20,615 bases of DNA from an uncultured Kiritimatiellota bacterium (GTDB taxonomy: Bacteria > Verrucomicrobiota > Kiritimatiellia > RFP12 > UBA1067): positions 1-20,615 of the forward strand of contig CAKULV010000051.1 in the NCBI GenBank assembly GCA_934667425.1. The letters run 5' to 3'. The position numbers were made by a program, and so were the translations under genes. This document shows, one piece after another, positions 6,788-14,808 of this stretch (within the stretch, counting starts at the first letter, position 1; each line of letters opens with the position of its first letter). The notes under the pieces were generated by a model that saw nothing but the letters and a program-made list of their open reading frames with translations, had not been told where the DNA came from and did no database searches.

Positions 6788-9700
6788 TCATGTAATCACT
6801 CCGTATTTTCGCAGAATCGCCTGTTTACGGACAGAAGCAGACTCCATGACAGCCTTCGCCGTTGATATTTCTGATTCGTATTCCAAGACTTCCGCGACAA
6901 TCTTCTTCTGCTCGTCGAGCGTAGGAACGGGGACAATGTAATTGGGTATCAGATTCTTGTCGCCTCTCGGCATCTTCATTCCTTTCGTCCCTTGCATCAT
7001 AAAATCAAAGAATGCGTCTTGCTTGAGGCAATATGAAAGATAGGTCGAGTCAACGACTTTCGGCTTCGTCACATGAAATACCAGAACATCCGGCGAACAT
7101 CCTCCATCCCTGTCTGCAAGCCAAGATTTCTTAAGATACGGACGGATATTGGAGACAAGTATATCGCCAACAACATACCTTATGACGCTGTCAACATTGG
7201 GCGTCCCTTCATAAGGCACAACTCCCCCACACTGCTGTATCATGTTATCTGTCGAAACATAACTGTCTGGCAAGATTCCAGAATAGGGAATCCGCGAGGA
7301 GGCGTATGACGCTATATCTTTCAATTTATACCCCCCCCCATTTTTGGCGATTATAACCTCAAGGTCGGCAAAGATCTTAGCGATTTTGGCACGATATTCT
7401 TCTATAGCCATGCGTGACGTATTGTATTCTTTATCCACTTTCTCGCACTCCGCGACTACCTTTTTCTGTGTTTCTACATCAGGTTTCGGGATGCGCACTT
7501 CTTCACGTAGATATTTACTGTTTAGACTCTTGCCAAATGCCTTGTTCCCAACATTCTGTAAATCAATCAACCGTGAACCAAAAAGATGGAAAAGGTAGGC
7601 GTCTGTAATTTCGTTGCTCAAGGGAATTAGCGCAGCAATAGCCTCATTGGTGTAGAGGTCTGCACCAGCAATTGCAGTTTTGCCAATGCTCAACTTGAAA
7701 CTTAGAAGCGTTGTGCCTTTCTTGATAAGTTTGACATTCGAGTGTTTGACTCCCTCATCCGTCAGTTTCTCTTTCGTGTCAGTTATAGTCTGTCCTTTCA
7801 TCTCTGCAATGGAAACCCAGAGATTATTTCCGCCAAAATACGATGGATTATTTCTGTCGGGTGTGCCGCCTATCTTGACGTCGCAAACCGTACCAAGGGG
7901 GACCCAATCGAATTTGCTACTTACCTTGCTTGCAGACTTTGAAGCAATGGATATGGCCCAGTCGAAATAAGGGCGCGAGAAGTCAAGCATATCCGCCGTA
8001 TTGATTACAGAGACATGCTCCATGCCTTCTGGAATTACATAGTCGTCAGCAAAGGCGTTTTTGATTGCGTATGCGATTTTCGTCTTGTCGGCTCGGTCTT
8101 CACGATTGGTGAGTGCCCCGCCGAGTTCTTTCAAGCCTTCCTTACCGCGCCCCCCAAAAAATTTATATCCAAGAAACTTTCTCTGTTCATCTTTCTCGGT
8201 AGGAGACTTGACCAGTACTGTTTTCTGTTTGCGCGTCAAAGCAAAAGCGATAATTTTTGTCCGTTCAATTTCCTTGAGAGCGTCATAGAATCGTTCTTTT
8301 ATCCTCTTTTGGATTTCTGCTTTCTTCGTCGGATCTTTTTCCCTGTCCGCTTTTTCCACGTCTTTCGCAAAGGCTCCTTTGGAAAGCAATGCGGCGGCAT
8401 AGGCTTTGAAATAGTCTGTACTCAAAGCGTCTGGCGCAATCATTTCAGACATTGCGTTGAGATAGTCTTTTTCCGCTACGGCAATCTTGGCAAGATACGC
8501 AGAGAATATTTCCCTATCCTCCCAATCGGACAGTTCCCCGCCGGAAAGAATCGCATCGACCGTATCGTTCAGCAATGTCGCCTTGCGTGGAGGAAATTCG
8601 AAATGCTCCAAAAAGAGAATGACGGTATTTGTCCCTGTTTCGGCGAATGCCTTATCACTGAATTCTGCAATTGCTCGAATTGTGAAATTGCGGAGCAGTA
8701 TTTCGCGCGCCTTGTTAGTGTCGCTTTCATCATTTGTAAGGAATGGGGATGGAAGAACAATCGCTGAAATGCCACCAGACTTCAACAGGTGCTCCATCCG
8801 CTCAACAAATACGTTTTGGATGCGATCAGAGGACAATGTCATCAAGGAAATCGTCTCATACGCTTTCTGCACCGTGACAGACTCGTGCGTCTTGAAAGAG
8901 TCAACAGAATATGGCGGATTCGCAACAAGGATATCAAAGGAGTGCTTCTTGCCAAGAAACTCCCCGTCATGTTCAAGTCCGTCGTCAGCTTTTACACGAC
9001 CTTCAAGGGCACCATTCAGAATCATTGCAATCTTTGAGACCTTTGCAAGGCGATTGTCCTTTTCGATTCCGAAAAACATGCGCGAGATTGCTGAATCGGG
9101 AAACTTTTCCTTGGAAATCCCAGCGGTACGATAGAAGTCAGAAATCGCCGCGATGCCCTCGGTCAGGAAATGCCCCGATCCGCAGGCGAAGTCTATGACG
9201 CGCGGCACCGACTTCTTTGCGCAATTGAGGAATCGTTCGTATGGCAATGCATTCCACACAAAGCGCGTTATAGGCGTAGGCGTGAAGAATTGCCCCGCTT
9301 CCTGCTTGAAGCCCTGGCTTAGAAGATTTTCGAAAAGATCACCCAGCAACTGTTCCTTGGATGAATAGGCAAACTGATACTGTTGCATCAGCTTCACAAT
9401 CTCCACCAGAACCTTGCCGTTCTGAAGGAACAGCGTTTCGTTGTAAACTTCGCGGAAAGCAAACACCTGGCATGAAAGCATCTTCGTCTTCTGGAACTTT
9501 TCCTTAAGTTCCGCTTCAAGGGCTTTGCGCTTTTTACCAGTAAATGTGTCGAGTGTCTTTGTTATGTAGTCGTTCTCAAGATAGAAGACATCTTCCTTGA
9601 GATAGTCCTTCATGCCAATCTGGAAGAGGGCGAGCAACCGTTCATAGAGAGAATAATAATCGTCCTGACCGTCCTTATACTGGAATGCAACTATCTCGTT

Positions 9701-10621
9701 GTCGCTGCAACGAGCCTCATCCACGAATTTGCAAATGAAAAGCGAAAGCAACTTGTTGAATGCATTCTCCTTGTCGCTTATCGCATTGTGCCGCAGTATC
9801 TCGCGAAACGTGTTCGTGAACCCGTCTTCTTGCGTGAACCGGCGCAAATCTTTTTTTACAAGCGGCTGTAGCCCGATATTGTACGCAAGGCATTTCTCTC
9901 CGAAAACGAGGTTCCTGTATGTTTCTTTGTGATAGGTCTCGTCCCAGGCCCTCCACGCATCAGTTGCCTCCGATGCCGATTTGTAAAGCGCAATAGTCGT
10001 ATCTTTGGAGGCGAGCAATTCGATATTTCGGTCATCGTGGGAACGTATGATTTCTTCTTCGACTGTGATTGTATCGCTTGCGGCATCGTAATCAGCGGCG
10101 TACAATTGCAACCACTTTGTTGAACGTGCCTGCGCCCAGTAACTGAAAAGTTGCTTTCCTTCTGAATCGCCAAAAAGTTCCTTACGGGCCTTTTTGTATT
10201 CTGTTCCTGCGGTTTTACATTCAATGATGAGGTAGGCGTTCCCGTCCTTTGCGACGGCAATGTCAAGGCGTCCAGACTTTTGGCTGTGTCCAAGTGTATG
10301 ACGTTTTTCAAGGAATATGTCTGATGCCTTATAGCCTTTGGAGAGAAGTCGGACTACGCATTCAAACACCACAAAATTCTCGTTTTGCACCTTGCCGTTC
10401 GCATCAGGAGCGAAACTTACCGTTGTGCCGCCGCCAATGTCTATGCCAGCATCCTCATAGCCGAATTTTTGTTTCTCAAAATCAACTGATAAAACACAAT
10501 CCGACTTCCCGTCTTTACCATGTCGAAACACGCGTGTCCATATATTCGGTTTCAACATGTCTGTCTGTGAAAAGCCAAGACATGAAGAAAGAACTGTCTT
10601 AAAGTTGCTAACAGTAATCAC
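6788..10621 (-). CDS. Single-chain restriction-modification-specificity enzyme (Type IIG/IIB, AloI/CjeI-like)
   Basis: A protein of 1277 residues with three modules. The N-terminal nuclease has a PD-(D/E)xK site: Asp120 in GRLD, then Glu134/Lys136 in IECK. The N6-adenine methyltransferase has GQFFTP at 443-448, motif I DFACGSG at 477-483 and motif IV NPPY at 568-571. The specificity module has two target-recognition domains, about 904-1050 and 1098-1235. Each is followed by a conserved helix (EKVDKEYN..., then LDEQKKIVAEVLEYE). No helicase motifs are seen, so it is not classical Type I HsdR. Two recognition domains predict a bipartite site. Start is GTG at 10619-10621 with AAGGAG 6 bases upstream. 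A run of nine G (7331-7339) encodes three Gly between the recognition domains and may switch frame. The gene is A+T-richer than purL, in keeping with horizontal transfer. Confidence 0.9.
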   Translation of the reverse strand: MITVSNFKTVLSSCLGFSQTDMLKPNIWTRVFRHGKDGKSDCVLSVDFEKQKFGYEDAGIDIGGGTTVSFAPDANGKVQNENFVVFECVVRLLSKGYKASDIFLEKRHTLGHSQKSGRLDIAVAKDGNAYLIIECKTAGTEYKKARKELFGDSEGKQLFSYWAQARSTKWLQLYAADYDAASDTITVEEEIIRSHDDRNIELLASKDTTIALYKSASEATDAWRAWDETYHKETYRNLVFGEKCLAYNIGLQPLVKKDLRRFTQEDGFTNTFREILRHNAISDKENAFNKLLSLFICKFVDEARCSDNEIVAFQYKDGQDDYYSLYERLLALFQIGMKDYLKEDVFYLENDYITKTLDTFTGKKRKALEAELKEKFQKTKMLSCQVFAFREVYNETLFLQNGKVLVEIVKLMQQYQFAYSSKEQLLGDLFENLLSQGFKQEAGQFFTPTPITRFVWNALPYERFLNCAKKSVPRVIDFACGSGHFLTEGIAAISDFYRTAGISKEKFPDSAISRMFFGIEKDNRLAKVSKIAMILNGALEGRVKADDGLEHDGEFLGKKHSFDILVANPPYSVDSFKTHESVTVQKAYETISLMTLSSDRIQNVFVERMEHLLKSGGISAIVLPSPFLTNDESDTNKAREILLRNFTIRAIAEFSDKAFAETGTNTVILFLEHFEFPPRKATLLNDTVDAILSGGELSDWEDREIFSAYLAKIAVAEKDYLNAMSEMIAPDALSTDYFKAYAAALLSKGAFAKDVEKADREKDPTKKAEIQKRIKERFYDALKEIERTKIIAFALTRKQKTVLVKSPTEKDEQRKFLGYKFFGGRGKEGLKELGGALTNREDRADKTKIAYAIKNAFADDYVIPEGMEHVSVINTADMLDFSRPYFDWAISIASKSASKVSSKFDWVPLGTVCDVKIGGTPDRNNPSYFGGNNLWVSIAEMKGQTITDTKEKLTDEGVKHSNVKLIKKGTTLLSFKLSIGKTAIAGADLYTNEAIAALIPLSNEITDAYLFHLFGSRLIDLQNVGNKAFGKSLNSKYLREEVRIPKPDVETQKKVVAECEKVDKEYNTSRMAIEEYRAKIAKIFADLEVIIAKNGGGYKLKDIASYASSRIPYSGILPDSYVSTDNMIQQCGGVVPYEGTPNVDSVIRYVVGDILVSNIRPYLKKSWLADRDGGCSPDVLVFHVTKPKVVDSTYLSYCLKQDAFFDFMMQGTKGMKMPRGDKNLIPNYIVPVPTLDEQKKIVAEVLEYESEISTAKAVMESASVRKQAILRKYGVIT
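7331..7339 (-). repeat. Homopolymer G9 (coding strand) in the R-M gene
   Basis: Nine consecutive C on the plus strand, nine G in the coding strand, encoding Gly1095-Gly1097 of the R-M enzyme. With ten G the frame reads GTA TAA; with eight it reads GGT ATA AAT TGA. Either slip truncates the protein just before the second target-recognition domain. Confidence 0.85.
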
Positions 10622-10769
10622 TTTCTGCTCCTTACTCTGAATTAGTCTCTACGCGCAAAGAATTCGTGCTGTCACTGTTCCATTTCCGATACCGATGTGC
10701 CGTAGAGTGCCAACACATAATCGATGGCGATACATCCGCTACGAGGTTCAAGACATCCATTTACCCATC
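10622..10769. other. Intergenic space ahead of the R-M gene
   Basis: These 148 bases between the possible small ORF and the R-M GTG start show no gene or strong hairpin. On the minus strand there is a weak TTGGCA (16-base spacer) TATCGG promoter candidate, and the R-M ribosome-binding site AAGGAG ends about 6 bases before the GTG. Confidence 0.4.
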
Positions 10770-10961
10770 TCATCGCACCATCTTTTTCTCAGTGAAGTCA
10801 TATATGGCCTTGGACGCTTTGGAGACCTCAACCGAAAGAACGGCAAGACGGTTTTTGAGTTCGTCCATCCGCTTTGCGCCGAGCAGCAATGGAGGGGGCG
10901 GCGCAAGGCCTCGATTCAAAGCTTGCCATCTGTCCTGTAGTAGTCTCTCTGCAATGTCCAT
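10770..10961 (-). CDS. Possible small protein upstream of the R-M operon, near-leaderless
   Basis: A frame of 63 codons from ATG 10959-10961 to TGA 10770-10772. It reads as a basic helical protein (MDIAERLLQDRWQALNRG at the start, then a Pro/Leu stretch and MDELKNRLAVLSVEV). It has no Shine-Dalgarno site. A TATAAT box ends 14 bases before the ATG, so the transcript would have a leader of only about 7 bases. It sits between the palindrome at 10985 and the R-M start 148 bases further on. I recognise no family. It might be a small regulator of the island or chance coding. Confidence 0.35.
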   Translation of the reverse strand: MDIAERLLQDRWQALNRGLAPPPPLLLGAKRMDELKNRLAVLSVEVSKASKAIYDFTEKKMVR

Positions 10962-10974
10962 GTCAAGTGTAAGA

Positions 10975-10980
10975 ATTATA
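10975..10980 (-). promoter_or_regulatory. -10 box (TATAAT) of the defence island
   Basis: A consensus TATAAT on the minus strand, four bases after the palindrome at 10985-11011. The position 17 bases upstream reads GGCCAC, not a -35 consensus, and falls inside the palindrome. The promoter may therefore depend on a protein bound to the palindrome, or be repressed by one. This is the best promoter candidate for the small ORF and the R-M/CBASS operon. Confidence 0.5.
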
Positions 10981-10984
10981 CCAT

Positions 10985-11011
10985 ACTTGTGAGGCCTGTG
11001 GCCTCACAAGT
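10985..11011. repeat. Inverted repeat, 12-bp perfect arms, 3-nt loop
   Basis: ACTTGTGAGGCC (10985-10996), TGT, then its exact reverse complement (11000-11011). It sits between the end of the exported-protein gene (stop at 11053) and the island promoter. It could act as a 3' hairpin for the upstream operon, an operator for the island promoter, or both. No T-run follows on either strand. Confidence 0.8.
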
Positions 11012-11052
11012 GGTGACGACTTCCACACCGTCGCATCTGAAAGGCCAGAAAC

Positions 11053-11793
11053 TCAGTTTCCGCCATTTACAGCCATCATTTCCTTCATCAGCGAAGCGAC
11101 GAGACGCTTGATGTCCTCAAATGTGATGTAGCGCGTCACGCCCCCCTGCGCAAGCTCTCCGAGGAAAGGGATGCCCCTCAGCCTTTTTGCGGTTTTAGGG
11201 GTCAGGGAACGTGCCGTGAACCTAAACCCCTTCTCGTCGAAGTCGAACGCCCCGGCGGCTCCGCCGGAGGATATTGCGACCAGGTCGTCTCCGGCATCTT
11301 CCCCCTTCTCCGCGAGCGCCCTTCGGGCAAGCGCCTCCGTGGCGGCGAACGCACACCATGAGAAATCCTTCGAGAATACGGCGTACGTGGGCATCTTCCG
11401 GCCCTCGTCCGCCGGAAGCAGAACCGTATCGGCAGACACCTTCTCCGCGCCTGGATGGTTGAGCGTCATCTTGGCCACCTTGTCCACGGTGGGATACACC
11501 ATCGCCACGTCTACGCCTCCCTTGCCATCAGGATACCCCACCCATCGAACGGCATCGGCCACGCGCATCTTGCCGTACATCTTCGCAATGCGGTTCTGCG
11601 CGAACGACACTATCATCATGGGAAGCATCGCGTTGCCAACCGCATTCCCTATGAATTGCTGGCGCGACTGGAACGCATCGAACGAGCGAAGCTCGACTAC
11701 CCACGGGTTCGTCGCGCACAAGGCCGGCAACATGGCCATGGAGACGCAGACGAAGGCCACGCAAACGCGCAGTCTATCTCGCATATTCAACAC
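11053..11793 (-). CDS. Exported hypothetical protein downstream of rny
   Basis: A protein of 246 residues. The start is basic (MLNMRDRLR), then a hydrophobic core and an Ala-x-Ala-like end (VCVAFVCVSMAMLPALCA), typical of a Sec signal peptide. The mature part contains VDVAMVYPTVDKVAKM and PTYAVFSKDFSWCAFAATEALARRALAE, with no catalytic motif I can name. The start GTG (11791-11793) has GGGAG 7 bases upstream, inside the 3' end of rny, and overlaps rny by 20 bases; translation is probably coupled. An ATG three codons later lacks as good a site. It is the last gene of the purL-xseB-GHKL-rny run. Function unknown. Confidence 0.7.
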   Translation of the reverse strand: MLNMRDRLRVCVAFVCVSMAMLPALCATNPWVVELRSFDAFQSRQQFIGNAVGNAMLPMMIVSFAQNRIAKMYGKMRVADAVRWVGYPDGKGGVDVAMVYPTVDKVAKMTLNHPGAEKVSADTVLLPADEGRKMPTYAVFSKDFSWCAFAATEALARRALAEKGEDAGDDLVAISSGGAAGAFDFDEKGFRFTARSLTPKTAKRLRGIPFLGELAQGGVTRYITFEDIKRLVASLMKEMMAVNGGN

Positions 11794-13387
11794 AGCGCTT
11801 CTCCCTGATTACGGTGACCCTGATCTGTCCGGGGAACCTCATTGCGGACGATATCTCCCTGCATATGTCGCGGGCAAGGGCGCGAGCCTCGTCATCCTGC
11901 ATCTTCTCGGGATCGACCATTACGCGAAGGTCCCTCCCCGCCTGCACCGCCATCGCGCTCACCACGCCATCGTGCCGCCGCGCGATCTGCTCGACATTCT
12001 CGAGACGCTGCACATAGTCGGCGGCGGATTCATGCCGCGCCCCCGGCCGGGCTGCGGATATCGCGTCCGCCGCAGAGCAGAGAACGCCGTATATCCCGCC
12101 AGGCACATCCGATTCGCCATGGTGCGCGGCAACGGCCGCACACACGTCCGCATCCTCCCCGCGCACACGCAGGAACTCCGCCCCAAGGGCGGCATGGGAG
12201 CCTTTCCGTTCGCTCGTTATCGCCTTTCCTATATCGTGGAGGAAGCCGATCCGCCGGGCCTTGGCGGCGTCGAGGCCAAGTTCGGCGGCCATCGTCCCCT
12301 CAAGAAGCGCAACCTCCACCGAATGGCACAGCACGTTCTGGGAGAATGACGTTCGGTACTTGAGCGCACCCATGAGCCCAAGCGTCTCTACGGGAAGTCC
12401 GGCGACGCCCGCCTCTGCGGCGGCGGCCTCCCCCGCCTTGACGTTCGAGGTGCGCACCTGTTCCCCGGCAGCCTCCACGGCGGCCTCGATCGACGACGGA
12501 TGTATGCGGCCATCCTCGACAAGCGACTCCAGAGCCAGCCTTGCGACCTCCCTGCGCACCGGATCGAATGACGAAAGCACAACGGAATCGGGAGAATCGT
12601 CAAGCAGCAGAGAAACCCCGGTTGCCGCCTCGAAAGAGCGGATGTTACGGCCCTCGCGGCCGATGATGCGCCCTTTCATCTCGGCGTTTGGCAGGGCCAC
12701 CGTCGATACCGCAGCCACGCCAACGTGCGCCACCGCGCACCTTCCTATCGCATCGGCAACGATGCTGCGCGCCAGATCCACGCCCTGTTCCCTGGCCGCC
12801 TCCTGGATGCGTCTGCTCATGGATTCCGCATCATCCCTCAATGCCGCATGCGTGGCTTTCAGCACCTCGCGGCGAGCCTCGGCGTACGTCATCTTGGAAA
12901 TCCGCTGCAAACGCTCGTCCGCGTTGGCCATCTTCTGCGCGGCCACGACGGAAGCCTTCTCCGCCTCCTCTGCCTTCGCCTTTAGGACGGCCTCCCGCGC
13001 ATCAAGCCTCAGCGACTTGCCGTCCAGGGCATCCTCTCGAGCCGCAAGCCTCGCCTCCGCCTGCTCCTGATCGGCACGACGCGACGCGATCGAAGCCTCG
13101 AATTCCTCGCGGGCGCGAACCACCTCTGCGCGGGCCGAGACCTCGGCCTCCTTGCGCATCGACTCGGCCTCCGCCCTCATGGCCTCGGCGTTCAGCCTTG
13201 CGGACTTCTCCATCGAATCGGCCTGCCACCTGCCCACCAGCCAGCGCAGGACATAGCCTATAAGAGCCCCGGCGACTATGAAGAGCGACGCGATTATGAG
13301 ACCGGCCGCATCGGAAAGCTCCTCCCATATGTTGCTCGAAAGGGCAAACATTCGCGGAAGGAACAGGATTGTGGCGAAGGTCAACAT
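11774..13387 (-). CDS. rny: Ribonuclease Y
   Basis: A protein of about 537 residues with the full RNase Y layout. One membrane helix (about 27-50, LIIASLFIVAGALIGYVL) is followed by a long Ala/Glu/Arg coiled coil (about 57-205). The KH domain carries GRIIGREGRN at 239-248. The HD domain has LCHSVEVA at 353-360, the metal-binding HD pair at 384-385 in FLHDIGKA, and AHHGE at 421-425. RNase Y is a membrane-bound endoribonuclease that starts mRNA decay. The start is uncertain: a TTG at 13396 touches the upstream stop, the ATG at 13385-13387 is nine bases in, and another ATG lies at 13351. None has a good Shine-Dalgarno site. I chose the first ATG; coupling to the upstream stop probably drives initiation. 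Confidence 0.93.
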   Translation of the reverse strand: MLTFATILFLPRMFALSSNIWEELSDAAGLIIASLFIVAGALIGYVLRWLVGRWQADSMEKSARLNAEAMRAEAESMRKEAEVSARAEVVRAREEFEASIASRRADQEQAEARLAAREDALDGKSLRLDAREAVLKAKAEEAEKASVVAAQKMANADERLQRISKMTYAEARREVLKATHAALRDDAESMSRRIQEAAREQGVDLARSIVADAIGRCAVAHVGVAAVSTVALPNAEMKGRIIGREGRNIRSFEAATGVSLLLDDSPDSVVLSSFDPVRREVARLALESLVEDGRIHPSSIEAAVEAAGEQVRTSNVKAGEAAAAEAGVAGLPVETLGLMGALKYRTSFSQNVLCHSVEVALLEGTMAAELGLDAAKARRIGFLHDIGKAITSERKGSHAALGAEFLRVRGEDADVCAAVAAHHGESDVPGGIYGVLCSAADAISAARPGARHESAADYVQRLENVEQIARRHDGVVSAMAVQAGRDLRVMVDPEKMQDDEARALARDICREISSAMRFPGQIRVTVIREKRCVEYAR

Positions 13388-13396
13388 TGCAGACAA

Positions 13397-14542
13397 TCAC
13401 TTCATCGACCGGAGAAGCCCGAAGAGATACCTTCTCTCCCTCGCCGGATATGCATCGAACCCATCGAGGTGCGCGCGCATGTCCTCGACTGCGGAGTCGA
13501 AGCGCTTGCGCTCTTCGCTCTCGTCATCCTTCGCGAACGGATAGCTTCCCTCACGTATCCATTCGTCGACGCGGGAGGAATCCGCCTCTGCCGCCCTGAC
13601 CCTGAAATGGTCGCGCAGCGTCTTCCTCGCGGCGTCAAGGTAGGCCCGCGTCTCCACGTTCAGCTCGTCCATCACGAGCATGTTCTCCGCGTTCAGCTCG
13701 GAGAACCTGGGCGACACGACATACGCGGTGAAGCTGAACGCCGCGCCGGGACGCACTCCGGCGGGCTGCTCGTGCAGGGCAAACCCATCCTTGCCGCAGA
13801 ACACCAGCCTGCCGGAGCCAACGAACCGACGGCGCCATTCGATGACCTCCATGCGCGCCTCTGCGCCGGAGGGAAGCGTGAGCCGGTAGTCGGTCACGGC
13901 CTTGCGGACTATCACGGGCGTCACGGGGATCCCCGAAAAGTACACGTGCACGTTTGGGTATGCCTTGAGGTAAAGGGCGAACTTCGCCGCCAGCGACGAC
14001 ACTGCAGACCCTGCATCGGTAAGGGAATCGGATGTGGGGCGCACGTTGGTCACGTACACCTCCGTGCCCGTCGCGAAGCCCGGAGTCGTCTCTTCGAGGC
14101 GGAACAGGCCCGGCTCCTGGAGATCCCCGGAGATCACGTACGACCTGACCGGCGACGCCATTCCCGTTCCGCCCGACACCACCGCCCTTGTGGTGCGCCA
14201 CTCGACGTGCGTACCGAGGGCGAACGCCTTGAAGCGCCCGCGACCATGCCGCCCGTGCAGACGGCGATGCAGTCCCGTCGTGGCGGAGCGCCCCCTCTTC
14301 CAGCTCCCGCCGAGGCCGCCGAAAGTGGAGTCTATCCTGTCCACGTCGATGCCCGCCCCATCGTCGGATATGCGGATGGCCTCCACCGCCCCGAGGGCGT
14401 TCTGGATTATGTCTATCCGGACCTCGTGGGCATCGGCGTCGAGAGCGTTCCAGACAAGCTCCTCTATCGCCGCAAGCGGCGATGCGCGCGACAGCGATGC
14501 GATGTAATCGGCCTTTGCGAGAACCCTGATGTCCTTTGCCAT
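13397..14542 (-). CDS. GHKL (MutL/Hsp90-like) ATPase of unknown role
   Basis: A protein of 381 residues. The N-terminal third has the Bergerat ATP fold: N-box EELVWNALDA (27-36, Glu28/Asn32), G1 box DDGAGID (60-66) and a G2-like loop GRHGRGRFKA (97-106). This part resembles the DNA mismatch repair/Hsp90-like HATPase_c_3 family. The middle and C-terminal parts (for example TAYVVSPRFSELNAENMLVMDELN) have a transducer-like S5 look but I cannot assign them. It lacks the length and C-terminal dimer domain of MutL. It lies 17 bases after xseB and directly abuts rny, so it is part of the housekeeping operon. A nucleic-acid role is guessed from that context. The ATG at 14542 has a weak GGAAAG site. 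Confidence 0.72.
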   Translation of the reverse strand: MAKDIRVLAKADYIASLSRASPLAAIEELVWNALDADAHEVRIDIIQNALGAVEAIRISDDGAGIDVDRIDSTFGGLGGSWKRGRSATTGLHRRLHGRHGRGRFKAFALGTHVEWRTTRAVVSGGTGMASPVRSYVISGDLQEPGLFRLEETTPGFATGTEVYVTNVRPTSDSLTDAGSAVSSLAAKFALYLKAYPNVHVYFSGIPVTPVIVRKAVTDYRLTLPSGAEARMEVIEWRRRFVGSGRLVFCGKDGFALHEQPAGVRPGAAFSFTAYVVSPRFSELNAENMLVMDELNVETRAYLDAARKTLRDHFRVRAAEADSSRVDEWIREGSYPFAKDDESEERKRFDSAVEDMRAHLDGFDAYPARERRYLFGLLRSMK

Positions 14543-14559
14543 AAGTCTTTCCGCTACGG

Positions 14560-14793
14560 TTACACTATGTCCATCGGCTCGACCTTGGGCGGCTCGGACG
14601 AAGCCGATACGACCTTCTCAATCCGCTGGCGAATCGTCTCCAGCTCCGCCGTGCACTCGGTCGCGAGCCGCTTCCCCTCGTCGAAGCCCTTCATCATCTC
14701 GTCAAGTGAAAGGTCTCCGCCCTCCATTGACGCGACAATCTTTTCGAGGCGTCCAAGCTTTTCCTCGAACTTCTCTCCATCCTTTTCCGCCAT
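14560..14793 (-). CDS. xseB: Exodeoxyribonuclease VII small subunit
   Basis: A protein of 77 residues, the usual family length. It has the typical pattern EEKLGRLEKIVASMEGGDLSLDEMMKGFDEGKRLATECTAEL split over residues 10-51, a two-helix XseB fold. It pairs with XseA to degrade single-stranded DNA to oligonucleotides. xseA is not in the window. It starts 15 bases after the purL stop and ends 17 bases before the GHKL gene, so it is co-transcribed. The bases TAGCGGAAAG precede both this ATG and that of the GHKL gene. Confidence 0.93.
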   Translation of the reverse strand: MAEKDGEKFEEKLGRLEKIVASMEGGDLSLDEMMKGFDEGKRLATECTAELETIRQRIEKVVSASSEPPKVEPMDIV

Positions 14794-14808
14794 AGACCGA
14801 CCTTTCCG

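Noticed and set aside
8149..8160. C6 then A6 run in the R-M gene as a second phase-variation site
   Set aside because: Runs of six are short for slippage switching and encode ordinary conserved-looking residues; the G9 tract is far stronger.
12261..13070. Plus-strand Ser/Ala-rich frame of 269 codons
   Set aside because: It is the antisense of the RNase Y coiled coil; the low complexity follows from the Glu/Ala/Arg codons on the real strand.
14543..14808. Shared TAGCGGAAAG before the xseB and GHKL starts
   Set aside because: Probably similar weak ribosome-binding regions; ten shared bases at two adjacent starts is not enough to claim a regulatory element.
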